This document shows, piece by piece, positions 9,790 to 20,802 of a stretch of 64,000 nt of DNA. The stretch's first letter is position 1. Each line of letters begins with the position of its first letter. Location: assembly GCA_949710005.1 (NCBI GenBank), contig OX453275.1:24088618-24152617 (forward strand). The letters run 5' to 3'. A program made the translations under genes and the position numbers. The notes beneath the pieces were generated by a model, which was given only the letters and a program-made list of their open reading frames with translations, had not been told where the DNA came from and searched no databases. This stretch comes from Ricordea florida (taxonomy: Eukaryota; Cnidaria; Anthozoa; Corallimorpharia; Ricordeidae).

Positions 9790-11522
9790 ATTAAATAGAT
9801 TTAGGCAAGCCTAAAAGCGGAGCTCCTCACACAGACCCTCACACATTGAAAATGTTGTCACTAAAGTTATTAAATACGCCTGGTGTACGCAACTACTTAA
9901 AGAAGATTCGATAGCTGAAATAAATCGTCAAAAAAAAAAAACATCTAGCTCGCGACTCAACGGAAGAACCATTACCTGGTCAGCAAAATTATAATAGTTT
10001 TAAAGCAACACCAAAAGCAGCTAGGCAGCTCTTTAACAAATGAAAAATAGACACTCAGCTTTATGCTTATGTCCCTCCAAAAACGCTTGAAAACTTGTAG
10101 GAAGAAAATTTTTCCTCCAAAACCGCTATGAATATAGAGATTACTTCATGGTTAGTGAGCGCGGACGATTTTTCTTCACGAGTTGTGAAGAATAGAAAAC
10201 GAACGAGTGAGCGCAGCGAACGAGTGAGTTTACTTTTCTTCACAACGAGTGAAGAAAAATGGTACGGGCGAACTAACCATGAAGTAATTTGTTTATTTTT
10301 TAGGTACTGAGATTTACTCGTTACAAAATACTACTAACTGATCATGAATCACGCTGGGCTAGAAACATCAAGATACCACAACAAGGTGCAAAACGCACTT
10401 AGCAGGCTTTATTTTGGAGCATACCGAATAAACATGACAGTCAAGTTAAAAATGCGTTCAAAATTTACTTCTCTAAAATGATACAAACATTGCACGAACT
10501 GGAAAATTCTACTTTAAACACTGTTGAAAATGTCGCTAGAAGTATAAGAACCAACGACAGTTAAAAACGTTTTAAAACGACTCGTGAATGGCTCAGAAAT
10601 ATCTTATGTACGGGAAATACAATGTAAAATTACCTTTTTGTTTTGATTTTAATGCGGCTCTTGCTTTTTCAAACACCACTTCTTTTGAGATGCTGAATCC
10701 GTAGCTTTTTTACTCAAATAACCGTAGCGAAAGAGAGAACGGAGCGAACTTGGCTCATAATCTTTGTTTTCCTTCTTTCCCACTGCTACCAGACAAATTC
10801 AATCATGAACTAAATTGAGCTCGTTTGAAGGAATTTCTTCTACGGACCTTGATTCGCCTTTCAACGTCAAGAATTCTTTCAGTGAAGCGACGGGCTGTTC
10901 GGATTTGTTATTCCTATTTTTATTTTCTTGATCTTGTATGAAGTCCTCGACTGAAGCTGTATCTGCAAACCTAGAATTTCTCAAAGAAGAAGCTGAGGAA
11001 GAAGCCGTTATTGCTTACTTTTTGCCGAGTTGATAGCGCCAAAACTGATCCCACCTCTATGAACAGTGAATTGGTCGGACCACTTTTTTTCACTAGTGAA
11101 GAAAATGGTCCAACCAATCAAATTGCTTCCAGTTTTTTACAGACTATTTTTCTCACACAGATTTATAAGGAGTAAATCTCAGTACCTATGGAATAAAATC
11201 CGTTTCTTCAGCAAAACATTGTAGACTGCGGTAGACATCGCTGTAGACTGCTGGCTGTAGGTTGTGTAGCCGCGGCAAGCCGCCAAAAGCGCGCGAAAAA
11301 CAAAACCTCGTTTCGGTTTAAGACCTTCTAAATATACCGGATGACTATGGCCGCCATGTTGGGGCAACATCGTCGTCGTTGTCGTCGCTAGGCACACGCG
11401 CCCGCGAGCCATGCCGCTAGTCACGATGACCATGAAAACTCAAACGCATGGTTTTTTCAATTTCTATCCTCGCACGGTAGTTATGGGGCTCCGCTCTGCG
11501 GCTCTTCGAGCCGCTGTGGAGC
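9790..11522. mobile_element. Dispersed repeat A, long copy (1.7 kb)
   Basis: Its left ~185 bp and right ~230 bp match 32,970-33,382 almost base for base, whereas the middle (about 9,975-11,290) is missing there. The left end carries AAAGCGGAGCTCC and the right end GGAGCTC preceded by a GCGGCTC-TTC-GAGCCGC hairpin. One copy plus an internally deleted copy with the same ends is typical of a DNA transposon and its derivative. No transposase frame is recognisable in the middle. Confidence 0.65.
10140..10288. mobile_element. 149-bp MITE nested in repeat A
   Basis: ATTACTTCATGGTTAGT at the left end is matched by its reverse complement at the right end. The arms continue inwards through GCGGACGATTTTTCTTCAC, so the inverted repeats are roughly 35-40 bp. 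The centre is a GAGCGCAGCGAACGAG loop. The frame crossing it (60 codons) is incidental. Confidence 0.7.
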
Positions 11523-11529
11523 TCTGTTG

Positions 11530-11627
11530 AAGGCCTAAATGTAATAACTGTCCTAAATGTAATAAAGTCCTAAATGTAATAACATTTGGTCCTAAATGTA
11601 ATAACGTTTGGTCCTAAATGTAATAAG
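11530..11627 (+). repeat. Short tandem repeat GTCCTAAATGTAATAA
   Basis: Five CCTAAATGTAATAA copies occur, the last ones spaced by an extra CGTTTG/CATTTG. It lies immediately right of repeat A, suggesting expansion at an insertion edge. No function is implied. Confidence 0.75.
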
Positions 11628-12161
11628 CCTCCAATGCAATCGTTTAACTGTGCTAGTGCACTGTTATAGCAGACATCCACATTGAGATGTTAAAGTGACA
11701 GCTGTTGCACCAAAGAATCCTCTGACCAATATTCATGGCATATTGCGGGCTTGCTGATATTAATCAGCCTCTTTTTATATGCTAAAGAAGTAGGTTGAGA
11801 AGCATTGGCTACAAAACCTTGTACTGCACTGATGTGCTTGTGGCATAAAATTGACAGACGCAAAAACAATGAGAATGCTGACCAAGAGCTCTCTTTGTAT
11901 CATTGGCTCAGACTCTTAAGTGAAACTAGGAGCCCAGCATGGGCTCCTGGTGAAACAGATTTTGACCATATAGTTGTGTGATCAGTGCTGAAGTTAACAT
12001 TTTATGAACCGAGTTACAAGAAAAAGGTAGTCCACTGACCTATACGTCTGACAAATTCCGTGCTCGGAAGTCCATTTTTTGTAGTTGCCTCGTATGGGTC
12101 TGCATGAAATATATTCCTATGCGTTATTGACCAAGCGTGAGGTCAAATGGCTGGATATTTT
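11628..12161. other. Noncoding, repeat-derived stretch
   Basis: No gene was found. Near its right end, a segment reading GACCAAGCGTGAGGTCAAATGG followed by CTGGATATT looks like the edge of a widely dispersed animal repeat that I recognise by pattern. The rest is unassigned. Confidence 0.4.
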
Positions 12162-12593
12162 TTGGAGGAGTTCTGCTTCCAGCTGCTTTGCCGTCTTTTT
12201 GGGTGAGTAACAATTTCTTTATTGTGCTTTAAATACCTGAGCTCTAAAGTATACAGCGCACACATCAATCATAGCGGCCTGCAGTCACACTAAAACCTTC
12301 AAAGAGCTCCCGATTCGATCAAATTTGACGGTCGCTGCGTACAATTGCTATATAAACCGCTACCAAACTGCGAAACAATACCGCATCAAAATACGAAATA
12401 AAGCATTCTTCATAAATGGGTATCAGTCACATTTTTTTCATTTATAGACAACGCTACGAAGTTCATGAAGCTCAATTTGCACCTCATTGTTGGTAAGCTT
12501 CGCTCGTTCATTTTTTAATCACAGGGACATGCGAAGTCGGAAGAATCTCAACACGAGACACAAGTGGAGGACTTGATGACAAACTCTGAAGAT

Positions 12594-12736
12594 GGCTCAT
12601 CCTCTGTGTAAAAACGTGTTACGTTCACGAACGACGTAAAAAAAAGAAAACAAAGGAGAAAAAACAATAGATACTAGGAAAATAATAGTGAAGAAACAAA
12701 GAAAAACTTCACAGGTTTTTACACCGAGGTAAACCC
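12594..12736. mobile_element. 143-bp hAT-like MITE with 8-bp target duplication
   Basis: It is flanked by CTGAAGAT on both sides (12,586-12,593 and 12,737-12,744). The ends contain the imperfect inverted repeats CCTCTGTGTAAAAACGTGT and CCTCGGTGTAAAAACCTGT. The matching locus in the inverted copy of repeat B (about 42,672) has a single CTGAAGAT and no insertion, so the empty site is preserved. An 8-bp duplication is the hAT-superfamily signature. Confidence 0.85.
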
Positions 12737-13052
12737 CTGAAGATACTGATAATTATGGTGACAGGCAAAGAAGTTTGCGGCTTTTCTGGTCCTCACAAGA
12801 CTTTTATATTCCTCAGAATGTTATTGTTGTTGATAGCAACTAATTGTTGTTGTTGTTGATCAAAGAGGACAAAGAAATTAAGACAATGATCATAAGTTGT
12901 TCTAACAATCAAAGAGGACAAAAACTATGTCATTGAAGATATAGAACTAAATATACTTTGTAATCGTCACTGTTCCTGTTATAATAATTTAGTAATGCCA
13001 CTTGAGGCAAAGAAGTATGCTGGTTTTCTGACCATCACAAGACTTCTCTATG

Positions 13053-13203
13053 GAATGATTTCCACACAGGCCCCTTCTTTATTATGCATGTTGAAGCTGT
13101 CTTGTCTGGTGCAATGCATGTGCAAATACTTCTTGTGTTCAAAGAACGAAATAGTACAGTTACAGAAAGCATAATGAAGTAGGGACCTGTGCAGAAATCT
13201 TAC
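13053..13203. mobile_element. 151-bp MITE, copy 2
   Basis: Same family as 2,116-2,266 and the same length, in opposite orientation: it begins GAATGATTTCCACACAGG and ends CTGTGCAGAAATCTTAC. It sits in repeat B, and the copy at 42,204-42,354 occupies the same place in the inverted copy, so this insertion predates the spread of repeat B. Confidence 0.85.
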
Positions 13204-14013
13204 CCTTCTCTGTTCCTGAGAATATTATTGTTGTTGATCGCAAGTTATAAATGTTGTTGTTGATCTTAAGTTATTCTTGCGATCAAAGACAACAAAGAAA
13301 TTAAGTTAGTAAAAATAAAAAACTAATTATACTTTGTTATCTTCTCGGTTGCTGTTGTTGTGATTTAGTAATGCCACCTCCCGGGGGGTACTCCCTTCTA
13401 TAAGCTACATAGGTGTGTTGCCCCAAACAATATGGTTTTTGAGCCATTTCGGTCAAAAAACGCATGTGGATTTTGGACATTTTGGTCTAAAATTGGGTAT
13501 TTTTGCCTGCTTGTCTGAAATAGGGTATAGATCTGTGCCATTTTTAAGAGTCTGCTCCGAGATTGGGTAGGGAAAAAAGCATATTTTTGTTTAAAATGAG
13601 TAACTGTCTTAAACAAGCAGATGGTACAAGAATTTGAAAAACTGCAAGGAAAGCAAACAAATGGTAGTATGTTTCACTTCTGCTCACTTTCAGTGAAATG
13701 CATCACTCCAAAGCACCAAAGAGCTAACTCCCTGTGTGCATTATCATATCCTTCCACCTAACCAATTAACAACCCCTACTCATTTTCAGGCCTCAACTAT
13801 GAAGATCCATGTACACAGCATACTTATATGAACCTCCTAGCAATGCATGACACTACACACATTCATGTATTTCAATAAAGGGCAAAACTGAAGCAAACCA
13901 TGAAGTGCAATTACACATAAAAACTCAGTCTTGTCCCTCAAATAATATGAATGAGTTGGCTCACAGAGCCTTTGATTGTAACTGAAAAGCCCCTTTGGGG
14001 AGTTGCAAATAAA

Positions 14014-14034
14014 GTATGTATGTATGTATGTACG
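14014..14034 (+). repeat. GTAT microsatellite
   Basis: About five GTAT tetranucleotides in a row just after repeat B. A simple repeat with no coding role. Confidence 0.8.
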
Positions 14035-14060
14035 TTTGTCGAAGTAACTGAATCAGGGCT

Positions 14061-14494
14061 CCTGTAGAACACTGTAGAACAATGTTTATTGTAGAATTAT
14101 TTCATTATGTGATACATTTTCAATCTGCCATGCTCGCAATTAGCAATAGCTAGTCGAGGCGAGCAGTGGTTACATGTGTATAAAAGAGAGAACAAGTAGA
14201 GAAAGCTATGGTATTCAATTGTCTTTTGTAAACAATACACTATAGAACGAACAGATATTGCTGTCTCGCGACTTTGTTATTTGTCTCGTTTATATTTATT
14301 TTAGCTCTAGAATGTTCCGCGTACAACAATTTACCGCATAAGTTGATGCAAGCCGGGTGCCCCGAGGTCAAGTCCCGGTGTAACAATGATTTAAAGTTTA
14401 CGTCATCAACAAATCGACCTCATTTGTCCGTCTGTTAACTTTCAGTGCCGAACGTGCAGTAGCTTGTTTTAATCAAGGCTTCAGCAGAAACAAT
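14061..14494 (+). promoter_or_regulatory. LTR-like or promoter region upstream of the BTB gene
   Basis: The stretch from TGTAGAAC (about 14,062) to GTACAACA (about 14,327) has a TATA box (TGTATAAAAGAG, about 14,177) and TG..CA ends like a solo LTR, but no target-site duplication or second copy is visible. Whichever it is, it lies within 320 bp upstream of the BTB ATG and could drive it. The remaining ~165 bases would be the 5' untranslated region. Confidence 0.35.
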
Positions 14495-15442
14495 ATGGCT
14501 CCAAAGCAGGAGGGTTGGCAGACGACTAAACCCAACATAAGGGAAAGATGCAAGTTCTTATTCAACCACACAATTTTAAGCGATGTGCGGTTTTCCGTCC
14601 GAGGGTCAGCCGACGAATTTGATAGAGCTACGCAAGTTCCGGCTCATAGGTTTGTGCTATCGATTAGCAGCCCCGTGTTTTGCTCCATGTTCTACGGCGA
14701 TATGGCGGAGACTGCATACTCTATTGAACTACCTGACTGCGAGTACGAATGTCTCATTGAATTCCTTCGTTTTATTTACAGCGATGAAGTGAACTTGAAC
14801 GGGGACAATGTGATGCAGGTTCTATATCTAGCCCAGAAATATGTTGTTCCCGAACTCGTCGATAAATGCACCGAATATCTACAAGAACATTTGGATGCTA
14901 GCAACGTTTTCTGCATCCTGCCTCCAGCGCAGGCTTTTAACAACGACAAACTGATCGATCGGTGCTGGAATGTGATTGACAGATGTACCGAGGAAGCTGT
15001 GAGATCCGACGAATTTGTTATACTTAAGAGTTCATTAGTGGAGTCAGTTGTTAACAGGGAGTCGCTCACAATAAACGAGGTAGAACTATTTAAAGCCGTC
15101 GATCGATGGGCAACACACGAAAGTGCTCGCCAGGGCTTAACACCAGATGGCGCTATTAAGAGAAAAGTTCTCGGAGAGGCCATCGTGAAAGGAATTCGCT
15201 TTCCTTTAATGTCGCTTCAAGAGTTTTCTTCCGCTGTGTTGACTGACTCTAACATACTAACACTAACAGAGATAGTGCGTTTAATTAAATATTTTAGTGG
15301 AGTGTTGACAACATCTTTAGGGTTTATTCAAAATCCAAGAAGTGGAATGACTGAGGATGCTACGCGCCGCCGTAGGAATGGAACATGTGTACCTCCTTCC
15401 GCTTGGTGGACTCCGCAAAATCACCAAGAGGGGAGTAAATAG
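14495..15442 (+). CDS. BTB-BACK protein, BTBD6/BTBD2-like, without PHR domain
   Basis: 315 residues. A BTB/POZ domain spans about residues 20-125 (KFLFNHTILSDVRF, VPAHRFVLSISSPVFCSMFYG, IELPDCEYECLIEFLRFIY). A BACK domain follows to about 235 (LTINEVELFKAVDRWA). BTBD2/3/6-type proteins are substrate adaptors for CUL3 ubiquitin ligases: BTB binds cullin and the C-terminal PHR domain binds the target. Here the PHR domain is missing and the protein ends in an unrelated tail (..TRRRRNGTC..EGSK), so it may be a truncated paralogue of the neighbouring minus-strand genes. ATG at 14,495 is chosen because KPNIRERCKFLF just downstream matches the N-terminus of the paralogues. A single uninterrupted exon is visible, and 24,961-25,404 repeats its C-terminal half. 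Confidence 0.8.
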   Translation: MAPKQEGWQTTKPNIRERCKFLFNHTILSDVRFSVRGSADEFDRATQVPAHRFVLSISSPVFCSMFYGDMAETAYSIELPDCEYECLIEFLRFIYSDEVNLNGDNVMQVLYLAQKYVVPELVDKCTEYLQEHLDASNVFCILPPAQAFNNDKLIDRCWNVIDRCTEEAVRSDEFVILKSSLVESVVNRESLTINEVELFKAVDRWATHESARQGLTPDGAIKRKVLGEAIVKGIRFPLMSLQEFSSAVLTDSNILTLTEIVRLIKYFSGVLTTSLGFIQNPRSGMTEDATRRRRNGTCVPPSAWWTPQNHQEGSK

Positions 15443-15792
15443 GCCAACAAACCAGCGGATCCTGACAGTACTTTTTTCTCGGATTTCGGATTCAGAGCAA
15501 AATATTAACGGATTTGCGGATCCTCCAATTGCAGCGGTTTGCGTTTTTCTCAGCGATCGTCAGAAATGTGCATCAGAGCAATACGGGTCGAAAGCCGTAA
15601 AAACCTAGAACAGAAGTTTATCTTCCAACTCGGTTCTCTTAATCCCCACGGTATCAACGAACGTTTCTCATTCATTTAATCATTCATCTAATTTATTCAC
15701 TTCCATTCACACAGTGCTATGGTTCCACCAATAGCATGGCTCCAAACTTCTCTATATAAATTGAACGTAACCCACAATACTCTCATTTTTCT

Positions 15793-16620
15793 CACCGAAT
15801 ATCACGCAGCAGGGAAGTAGTAACGCACTATGGCCAGGAAGCCGTGACATGTTGACAGCGTGACGTTTTGACTTCGTACTTGGTAATACGTGTTCTTTGA
15901 CTTCTTTGGCGCTGCTCTTGTCCAGTTTTTCACCGAGAATAACTTGCTAGTGATCCTAATGATTACCTCTGAATTTGATCTTTGACCAAGCGCGTTGTAA
16001 GTACGTTTATAATGCACTTTGAAGATGTTTGAAGGAATCGTGATACATGCCAACCATGCTAGCTCATGCTGTTAGACGGTAGGCCGGTTTCACTCAGTTA
16101 TCTCAGTTCGTGTTCAATAGGTAGTGATCGGTAATGGAATTTTCAACAACAGAAAGCGTTACATTCTTTTACAATGAAGGGGCCAAAGGCGACGAATTCA
16201 TCCAAAAAAACAAATTTCGCTGCCAAGTAAAGGTAGATATTTTAGTTCTCTTTTAGTTAAAGATCCTAAAAAAAGGGCGATAACGATTTTTAGCCAACAC
16301 ACAAGAGCTCAAGGTACGTTTTGTTTCACAAATCCACGTGTCAAGTAGCAAACGGATTCGGATCTACCAATTTTATTTTATTTTTAACAGATCTACGAAT
16401 TTCGTTAGTAAATTACATGTACACCAGACCTGCGGATTTACATACCCCTATTCACCCCCCTCCAACAAACTCCTCCTTCACGGTGAAGCCACGAATAGCT
16501 GTAACTAACGAAGACCTCTCAGCAGGACAGTTAATAAAAAATTCTTCTTACAATAGAAACGTGATAGTTATCTGTGAGAATAGACAATTGAACAAAAATA
16601 TATTAATTTGACGGCAAATA
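15793..16620. repeat. Dispersed repeat C, copy 1 (noncoding part of BTB block)
   Basis: The stretch starts TCACCGAATATCACGCAGCAGGG and matches 25,855-26,690 and, outside the BTB blocks, 44,471-45,345. Three copies in different contexts mean it is either a mobile element or a third, scattered piece of the duplicated block. The open frames on it (minus 15,802-16,053, plus 16,321-16,611) are not conserved in ends or frame across the copies and are not called. No gene is recognised. Confidence 0.7.
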
Positions 16621-17169
16621 AAAGATTTTCTTTGGCTCCTTCGAACCTCTGATAGCTCAGTCCACGATGTCAATAGTACAACCCAAGAGAGTTGACAGAG
16701 GGGTAGAGGTGAGTCACATTATAGTTAACAAACCCTTGTAGATCATCGTAAAAGTACAGTGACGAGTTATCCGGAAAAACACTGTACCAGAAACGTAGTT
16801 GTGCGATGGACTTGTGAAAGTCATAAGACCGATTCAAACACTGGTTTACTATTTAACAATTATTCGTCGAAGGCGAAGTAAATGTTTGTGAATATTAGGA
16901 GTATTGGTAAATATTGGTGAATCACTTGGTGAATAGTGAGAATATTGGTGAATATTGGAAATATTCACCAATATTCACGATTCTGAGGCGAATAATTGAT
17001 TAGTATAGACATATCTAAAGAAATTAAAGGATCTGTGGAAAAATGTTACATTTTATTTGTCATTGTCACGCGTCAATTAACAACTTTGGGCACTGATCAC
17101 ATGGTCAAAAACGGCAACTGACTTCGCACGTTTTAAAACCTTCTGCTTAGAAGAAAAAGGCCAAAAGAA
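16621..17169. other. Noncoding with a small GGTGAATATT inverted-repeat element
   Basis: Around 16,858-16,997 a small element opens with AATTATTCGTCGAAGGCGAA, closes with GAGGCGAATAATTG, and has repeated GGTGAATATT/AATATTCACC words between, a MITE-like structure. The rest is unassigned. The same element in unit 2 (about 26,930-27,035) lacks the last bases because another insertion follows. Confidence 0.5.
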
Positions 17170-18370
17170 GGCTAAAATATGCTTGAATAATTACTTCACA
17201 GCTTATAGGAAGAGACATAGTTGTGAAACCGCCCTCCTCATGGTTGCAAAGAAATGGAGGTTTGCCCTTGACAACAGGGAAAGCGTTGGTCTATTGTCAA
17301 CCGACATGAGCAAGACTTTTGACTGTCTGTATCACCCTCTGTTCATATGCATTGCCAAACTGAAATGGTTTCAATACCGACAGCATCAAATTGATGACAT
17401 CCTACTTTACGGACCGCTACAATAGAGTGAAAGTGGGCAACATTACAAGCTCTTGGAAAGAAGTTAAGAAAGGCTGTCCTCAAGGATCCTCTTAATTAGA
17501 CCTCCATTATGGAACTTATTTCAAAATGACCTGACGTTAACAATGAACTCAAACATTTGTATGTAAGCTGATGATCATCAGTTTTTTGAGATAGATAATA
17601 GCGTTAGTACTTTTAAGAGAAAATTACAGGCCCGTGCCATTAAAGCATCTAATTGGTATAATTCGAACTCTCTCAAGGGCAACTTTACTAAATATGGGAC
17701 TATGTTAATGCGGAGTAGGAAAAATATTGATAATGAATTAAAATTAGATGTGAACGGAACAGAGATTGAACCCCATAATAGCATTACCCTGTTAGGGGTC
17801 AATATCGACATCGCTATACATTTTTTTAATCATATAAGTACTATTACTAGGGGTAATAAAAAGGTTGAGGAATCTTATACCAACTGAGGCCAAGCTTAAA
17901 CTTTACAAAGCGGCCATTTTACTACATCTTACTTACTGTAGCACCATATGGCATTTTTGTAAGGCTAGCGACTCAAGAAAGCTAGAAAGAGTGCAGGAAA
18001 GGGGGATTACGCCTGTTTATTGTGACAGCTGTTCGTCCTACTTACAACTTTTAGAAAGGGCTAAATTACCTACCTTACAAAATCGAAGATTACAAGATAT
18101 TGCCATACTAATTAAAATTATATGGGCTTGTGCCCTGAGTATATTAATAAGCTATTTCCAGAAAGAAAAAATAACTACAACTCATGAAATAATAACTTCG
18201 TGGTCCCACGGGTAAATGCAACCGGGATATGGCAAACATTCTATAAGATATCTTGGACCAGCACTTTGGTCGAAATTAGACCATACACTCACGGAAACAA
18301 GAGACTCTGGAGCACTTTAAAAGACATATTAGAACCAAAGATCTGGCAAAACTATTTTTAAAAGATTGTC
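17170..18370 (+). pseudogene. Degenerate CR1/Jockey-like LINE reverse transcriptase, unit 1
   Basis: Pieces in several frames add up to a LINE RT. RT motif A is visible at about 17,300 (STDMSKTFDCLYHPL, preceded by YRKRHSCETALL). The catalytic ADD with HQFFE follows at about 17,567, then a thumb-like GVNID stretch. The conserved C-terminal segment LTYCSTIWHFCKASDSRKLERVQERG appears within 17,865-18,215. Frameshifts and stops break it into at least three frames. The matching remnant at 27,720-28,930 has the same truncation, so the LINE inserted before the block was duplicated. Confidence 0.85.
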
Positions 18371-19452
18371 ATGAGTAACTGCATTTTATGTAATTCTTAG
18401 AAGTAGATTATATATATTGTAAATATATTTTATTGTATTCATTACTGTTTAGGCGTAGGTATATCAACTAAGGTAAAGCTCAATTAAGTCTCTTTGCCCA
18501 CATCAACTCAGGCTTTAAGACAAGCACATTTTTGACCCAGCTCCACCCCTTCTACTGCCTCTCTGATACCCTTGTAGAGCAGCGAACAGTGTGAGAAAGT
18601 ATTGATTTATAAACAGCTCTCAGATTACAAAGAGAAAGAAGAATTCGTGGTGGAAACCGTCCCTGCTCTGCAGTTGTAAAGGTTTAATCCGTCAAATAGG
18701 CCTGACTTCGGCACCTCTCCCGAGTCGTAGGTTTGTTTTACCCAATAGAAGCAGAAAGATAGAGAGAGAGGGAACACAGAAAAAGAGTAGGGGGAGCAGA
18801 GAGAGATAGATTTTGGGTGGGTTGAAGAAATGTGCAAGTCCTTTTTCCCAAACAGTCGCTCGTTATTTAGACTATCCGTTCTATTACTGTCCAAACACCA
18901 ACAATAAATGGTCTTGCTTTCCAACAACTTTTGAAAAATTCATTTCTCTGGCGATTACTTTTGTATTCTCACAGGCCTTTCCGATATGATCACAATAGCC
19001 TTCTATACTGTAAATAAGTCGACTTTGTCGAGCTCGCTTCAAGGTTAGCCTGCCATACTGGATTTGCATACTAATTAAACTTAATTGGAACGAGCTAGAA
19101 AAGTTTAAGTATCATGAAATTGCAATTTGTTTTCTTTGGTCTGGTGCTTTAGTTGCACTGCTGTAATCAACTCGGCCTATACAACTTGATGATTCTATAA
19201 TTCTAGTATTGAACTAAAACAGTAAGGAAGTTAGAGGGAATGAGTCAGTTCAACTGTGGGGATTACTATCAAATTCACTAGAATAGAAAATCAGCTGTTA
19301 GAATTTTGAAAGTGAGATCATTGGATATCTTACCACGTGATCTGACAAAAATAATCTCTGATCTGAAAAAAAATGCTCCACATGCTGCGTAAAACAATGG
19401 TGAACAGCAGACAAGATGGACTGACAATTGAAGAGGAGAAAACTTATTCTAA
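18371..19452. other. Noncoding spacer downstream of two convergent genes
   Basis: No gene found. A purine-rich AGAGAGAGGG stretch near 18,765-18,805 produces a spurious minus-strand frame. The spacer recurs at 28,930-29,786 with a deletion of that purine-rich part. Confidence 0.5.
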
Positions 19453-20802
19453 TCAACTGTATTTTTCAATCCGCGAGAAAATAAGGGCTGGGAACTGACC
19501 ACGTTCAACGGATGTTCCATTAGATGAGTCAGCCAAACTTCTATTACTAAAGATAAAACTAATTCCAGAGCTTTCAACAACAAGCGTCCCATTTTCACTA
19601 TACCATGAATTAGGACCTATAATTAGCGCATCCACTGAATACGATGTTCCTGGCTCCAACTTCACTGGACGATCAAACAGCACATCAAAGCCATAATAAT
19701 CGTCTATCTCATATGAAAGGTAGGACTCTGATTTAGTGACAATTGTGAATTTGTTCGTGGAAAACTGAAGAGTTATGATATATTTACCACCCTCGCAGCC
19801 GTAACAACGAACGCCGTGTAACATAATGGCCTTGTTGACAACAAAACGTATGCAATCATATGCATTTGGGCCTTGGTAGTGCCACAAACTAGTAGTCGGG
19901 CAAGAATGTTTTACAAACCGGTAACAAATTTGCTTTAATATTTCAGATCTTACCCTTGGAGTCCGAGAAAATCTTGTTGAGGAATGTGATACACCACTGT
20001 AGTATTTTATCATCTCGCCAAGCTCTTTCGCTGTCAGTATGTTGCAGTCTGGCACAACTGATGCAAACTCTTCCTGGCTCATCAATGGAAATCTTACTGC
20101 ATTCACGATTTCTTCTCCAAGAAGTTGCCTCTTTATTTTACCATCCGATGTCAATCCTCGTTTTTCGGCCTCACAGGTAGCCCAACGGTCAACAGCTTTA
20201 AACAAGTCCACTTCATTTATATGCAAAGTGTCCCTATTCATTATTGATTCAACTATGGATCTTTCAACCGTAACAAATTCGCTAGACTCCAATGCTTTTC
20301 CTGCTTGTAAGTCAATAACTTTCCAGCAATCATTTACAAGATTTTTCTCTTCAAACTTTTCAGCAAACGGAAGAACACAAAAGACATTTGTTGCATCTAC
20401 GTTTTCTTGCAAATATTCCGCGCATTTCTCAACAAGACATGGCACTGCATATTTCTTGGCCAAATACATCACTTGCATCACATTATTTGCATTCAAGTTG
20501 ACCTCATCGCTGTACAAGAAACGAAATAGTTCCACAAGACTCGCATACTCACAGTCTGGCAGATCTATAGTGTCCTTAGTCTCCGACATTTTGCCGTAGA
20601 ACATGGCGAAGAAAACTGGACTGCTAACAGCAAGCACGAACTTGTGAGCAGGAATCACTTTGCGTTCACTACTTTCACTTTCGCCTGCAAGTTCCGTCAC
20701 AACAAATTTCACATCACTGATGAGATCACTGTTAAACAAGAATTTACATCTCTCTCTGATAGTGGGTTTCGATTGCCAGTCAGATATACCGTCTTCTGCC
20801 AT
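19453..20802 (-). CDS. BTB-BACK-PHR protein, BTBD3/BTBD6-like, unit 1
   Basis: About 449 residues from the ATG at 20,802 (MAEDGISDWQSKPTIRER). The frame stays open upstream to 20,973, but that part is not conserved with the paralogue before the MAEDG start. BTB spans roughly residues 20-125 (DVKFVVTELAGESESS, VIPAHKFVLAVSSPVFFAMF, DLPDCEYASLVELFRFLY). BACK runs to about 240 (INEVDLFKAVDRWATCEAEK). The PHR domain occupies the C-terminus (KAIMLHGVRCYGCEGG, YYGFDVLFDRPVKLEPGTSY, ISFIFSNRS, GQFPALIFSRI). Family role: CUL3 ligase adaptor, with PHR as the substrate-binding beta-sandwich. It converges with the + strand BTB-BACK gene. The frame is intact with no stops and is likely functional or a recent copy. 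Confidence 0.87.
   Translation of the reverse strand: MAEDGISDWQSKPTIRERCKFLFNSDLISDVKFVVTELAGESESSERKVIPAHKFVLAVSSPVFFAMFYGKMSETKDTIDLPDCEYASLVELFRFLYSDEVNLNANNVMQVMYLAKKYAVPCLVEKCAEYLQENVDATNVFCVLPFAEKFEEKNLVNDCWKVIDLQAGKALESSEFVTVERSIVESIMNRDTLHINEVDLFKAVDRWATCEAEKRGLTSDGKIKRQLLGEEIVNAVRFPLMSQEEFASVVPDCNILTAKELGEMIKYYSGVSHSSTRFSRTPRVRSEILKQICYRFVKHSCPTTSLWHYQGPNAYDCIRFVVNKAIMLHGVRCYGCEGGKYIITLQFSTNKFTIVTKSESYLSYEIDDYYGFDVLFDRPVKLEPGTSYSVDALIIGPNSWYSENGTLVVESSGISFIFSNRSLADSSNGTSVERGQFPALIFSRIEKYS

Larger units (their letters stand above)
12162..13978 (+). repeat. Dispersed repeat B, copy 1
   Basis: The segment matches 41,440-43,095 in inverted orientation over nearly its full length. It contains exon-like islands with consensus splice junctions: a stretch ending TTTTTGG then GTGAGT near 12,212; CATTTATAG, a 46-nt island, then GTAAGC near 12,450-12,500; and TTAATCACAG followed by an open island to about 12,842. 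Read together they look like small exons of a gene captured in the repeat. Two MITEs are nested inside (12,594-12,736 and 13,053-13,203). Confidence 0.75.

Noticed and set aside
14340..14390. tRNA-derived (B-box-like) segment GAGGTCAAGTCCCGG
   Set aside because: No matching A box, acceptor stem or cloverleaf could be made, so no tRNA or SINE was called.
20039..20599. Long plus-strand frames opposite the BTB-PHR genes (also 30,328-30,915)
   Set aside because: Antisense shadows of the conserved minus-strand coding sequence; Ser/Thr-rich with no family features.
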